The notes beneath the pieces were generated by a model. The model saw only the letters and a list, made by a program, of their open reading frames with translations. It was not told where the DNA came from and did not search any database. A program made the position numbers and the translations under genes. Shown in pieces: positions 63,116-64,000 of a DNA stretch of 64,000 nucleotides. This DNA is from Thermodesulfovibrionia bacterium. GTDB taxonomy: Bacteria > Nitrospirota > Thermodesulfovibrionia > UBA6902. The DNA lies in NCBI GenBank assembly GCA_030646035.1, contig JAUSMY010000061.1, positions 123,034 through 187,033 on the forward strand. The letters are read 5' to 3'. How positions within the stretch are numbered: position 1 is the first letter of the stretch; each line of letters starts with the position of its first letter.

Positions 63116-63264
63116 GCCTCCTGTAGTTATAATCATTTATCTGTAGGATAAATACCTACAAATAAATCAGCCGTATTGCCATATACATATTTAGTAATCT
63201 TATATAGTATACATGTAAGAAAACAGAATCATACATAATAATTCTTTAAGGAGATTGTTGAATC

Positions 63265-63360
63265 ATGATGAAGAATCTTATAAAGAAAATACTTAAGACT
63301 TTTTCAAAGACAAAAAAGCACAGAAAAATAAAATTTGCCATTCGTTACATTATTTATTGA
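63265..63360 (+). CDS. Small basic peptide frame (31 residues)
   Basis: AAGGAG lies 11 bases before the ATG. The peptide is very rich in Lys and Ile (MMKNLIKKILKTFSKTKKHR), which would make an amphipathic basic helix. No homologue known to me. Could be a small leader, a toxin-like peptide or chance. Confidence 0.35.
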   Translation: MMKNLIKKILKTFSKTKKHRKIKFAIRYIIY

Positions 63361-63468
63361 TAAATGTCTTGCCGATTACCTTTTTATTAAAAGGCAGAAC
63401 CTGTTTGTGAATTGATCGATTCTTTCTGCTCTCCCAAGTGTTGCACTTCATTGTTAACTGGCGTCAGC

Positions 63469-63501
63469 AAAAAAAAAGAGTTAATCCCGATTTGTCGGGA
63501 C
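63469..63501 (-). terminator. Intrinsic terminator after tRNA-Ala
   Basis: On the minus strand TCCCGA-CAAA-TCGGGA is followed by TTAACTCTTTTTTTTT, 19 bases past the tRNA end. Confidence 0.85.
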
Positions 63502-63519
63502 TACCCCCTTGTTTTTAAA

Positions 63520-63595
63520 TGGTGGAGCTGAACGGGATCGAACCGTCGACCTCTTGACTGCCAGTCAAGCGCTCTCCCAGCTGAGCTACAGCCCC
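63520..63595 (-). tRNA. tRNA-Ala (anticodon GGC)
   Basis: 76 nucleotides with CCA on the minus strand. Starts GGGGCTGTAGCTCAGCTGGG, anticodon stem CTTGA/TCAAG around CTGGCAG (anticodon GGC), T arm with GTTCGATCCC, ends AGCTCCACCA. Confidence 0.96.
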
Positions 63596-63740
63596 GAAAA
63601 TCTTGCCAAAGAGAGGCACACTATATCATCGAGTCCAAACGTTGTCAATTTTGATTTGCCGGTGATTTCGCAAAAATGGCCTCGGAAATGAATGTTGACC
63701 AGATCATTAATCACGGTTGACAATAAAATTGCGGACAGAT

Positions 63741-64000
63741 ATGATGAACCCTATGACTCGACGCATTTACATGGATTATGCTTCCACCACGCCCACGGAT
63801 CCGGCGGTAATTACCGCCATGCAGCCGTATTTTTTTGAAGCGTTTGGCAATCCTGCCAGCCCGCATTATTACGGACATGAAGCTTCGAAGGCCCTAGAAT
63901 CGGCGCGCGAACAAACAGCCGGTTTTATCGGCGCAAAAGCGGATGACATTGTCTTTACGTCCAGCGCCACCGAAGCTGTCAATCATGTGATGTTCGCTCT
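63741..64000 (+). CDS. Cysteine desulfurase, N-terminal part
   Basis: An ATG at 63741 opens a frame that is still open at the right edge. It reads RRIYMDYASTTPTDPAVITA, FGNPASPHYYGHEASKALES and DDIVFTSSATEAVNHVMFA, the start of a NifS/IscS-type pyridoxal-phosphate cysteine desulfurase (DNAATTP-like motif as DYASTTP). It removes sulfur from cysteine for iron-sulfur clusters, tRNA thiolation or, with selenium, selenide supply. The catalytic lysine and cysteine lie beyond the window. A second ATG at 63753 is possible. The weak ribosome site leaves the start open. Confidence 0.85.
   Translation, partial: MMNPMTRRIYMDYASTTPTDPAVITAMQPYFFEAFGNPASPHYYGHEASKALESAREQTAGFIGAKADDIVFTSSATEAVNHVMFA

Noticed and set aside
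63509..63691. Plus-strand frame across tRNA-Ala
   Set aside because: Known artefact pattern of reading through a tRNA gene; no start signal.

Overview
This is a bacterial chromosome segment with no complete mobile element or phage. Gene content suggests an anaerobic or microaerophilic Gram-negative-type bacterium that makes B12 or takes it up. It has a class II (B12-dependent) ribonucleotide reductase, a selenocysteine tRNA, GatA/GatB amidotransferase, PilT, many lipoproteins with lipoboxes, a menaquinone-type polyprenyl synthase and an endonuclease Q homologue. Frequent AGG/AGA (Arg) and ATA (Ile) codons and this gene set remind me of Nitrospirota (Thermodesulfovibrio-like) or Desulfobacterota. 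That placement is inference and no 16S gene is present.

Layout. 0-5 kb: end of an unusual biosynthetic operon (adenylate-forming ligase end, isopropylmalate-dehydrogenase-like enzyme, isochorismatase/aldehyde-dehydrogenase fusion), then a glycosyltransferase and tRNA-Sec. 5-10 kb: three tandem paralogous lipoproteins, two more exported proteins, pilT and a DUF4380 protein. 10.4-21.9 kb: one 3,841-codon exported mosaic protein (DUF7948-like, FG-GAP, thrombospondin type 3, two duplicated propellers, beta-solenoid repeats). 22-26.5 kb: nrdJ under a recognisable NrdR box, DUF3467, dCMP deaminase, lipase-like hydrolase. 26.5-33 kb: ahcY and metK (SAM cycle), uvrA and apbE. 33-35 kb: an AbrB/PIN toxin-antitoxin pair, a foldback repeat, a small lipoprotein and a structured, operator-like intergenic region. 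35-40 kb: a MgtE-like sensor protein coupled to an NRAMP-family transporter, mtnA, polyprenyl synthase, AMMECR1. 40-45.7 kb (minus strand): moaC, a C_GCAxxG_C_C protein, endoQ, gatB, a RelE/RelB-type toxin-antitoxin pair lodged between gatB and gatA, gatA. 45.8-49 kb: PAS-GGDEF cyclase and a CtpA-type protease, convergent across an inverted repeat. 49-59 kb: exported proteins, including a PLA2-like lipoprotein, an msrB remnant, a three-gene operon of large exported proteins ending in a zinc-phospholipase-C-like enzyme, and a methyltransferase. 59-64 kb: tRNA-Leu, a CNT nucleoside transporter, a geranylgeranyl-reductase-like flavoprotein, a CopZ-like metallochaperone, tRNA-Ala and the start of a cysteine desulfurase.

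How it fits together. Housekeeping blocks (nucleotide metabolism, SAM cycle and methionine salvage, tRNA amidation, quinone precursors) alternate with AT-richer blocks of exported repeat-rich proteins. The strongest candidates for something new are four. The first is the fusion-enzyme operon at the left edge. The second is the split Mg-sensor/NRAMP unit with its structured upstream region. The third is the pair of very large exported mosaics, one of them with an apparently intact zinc hydrolase head. The fourth is the toxin-antitoxin pair co-transcribed inside the gat operon.
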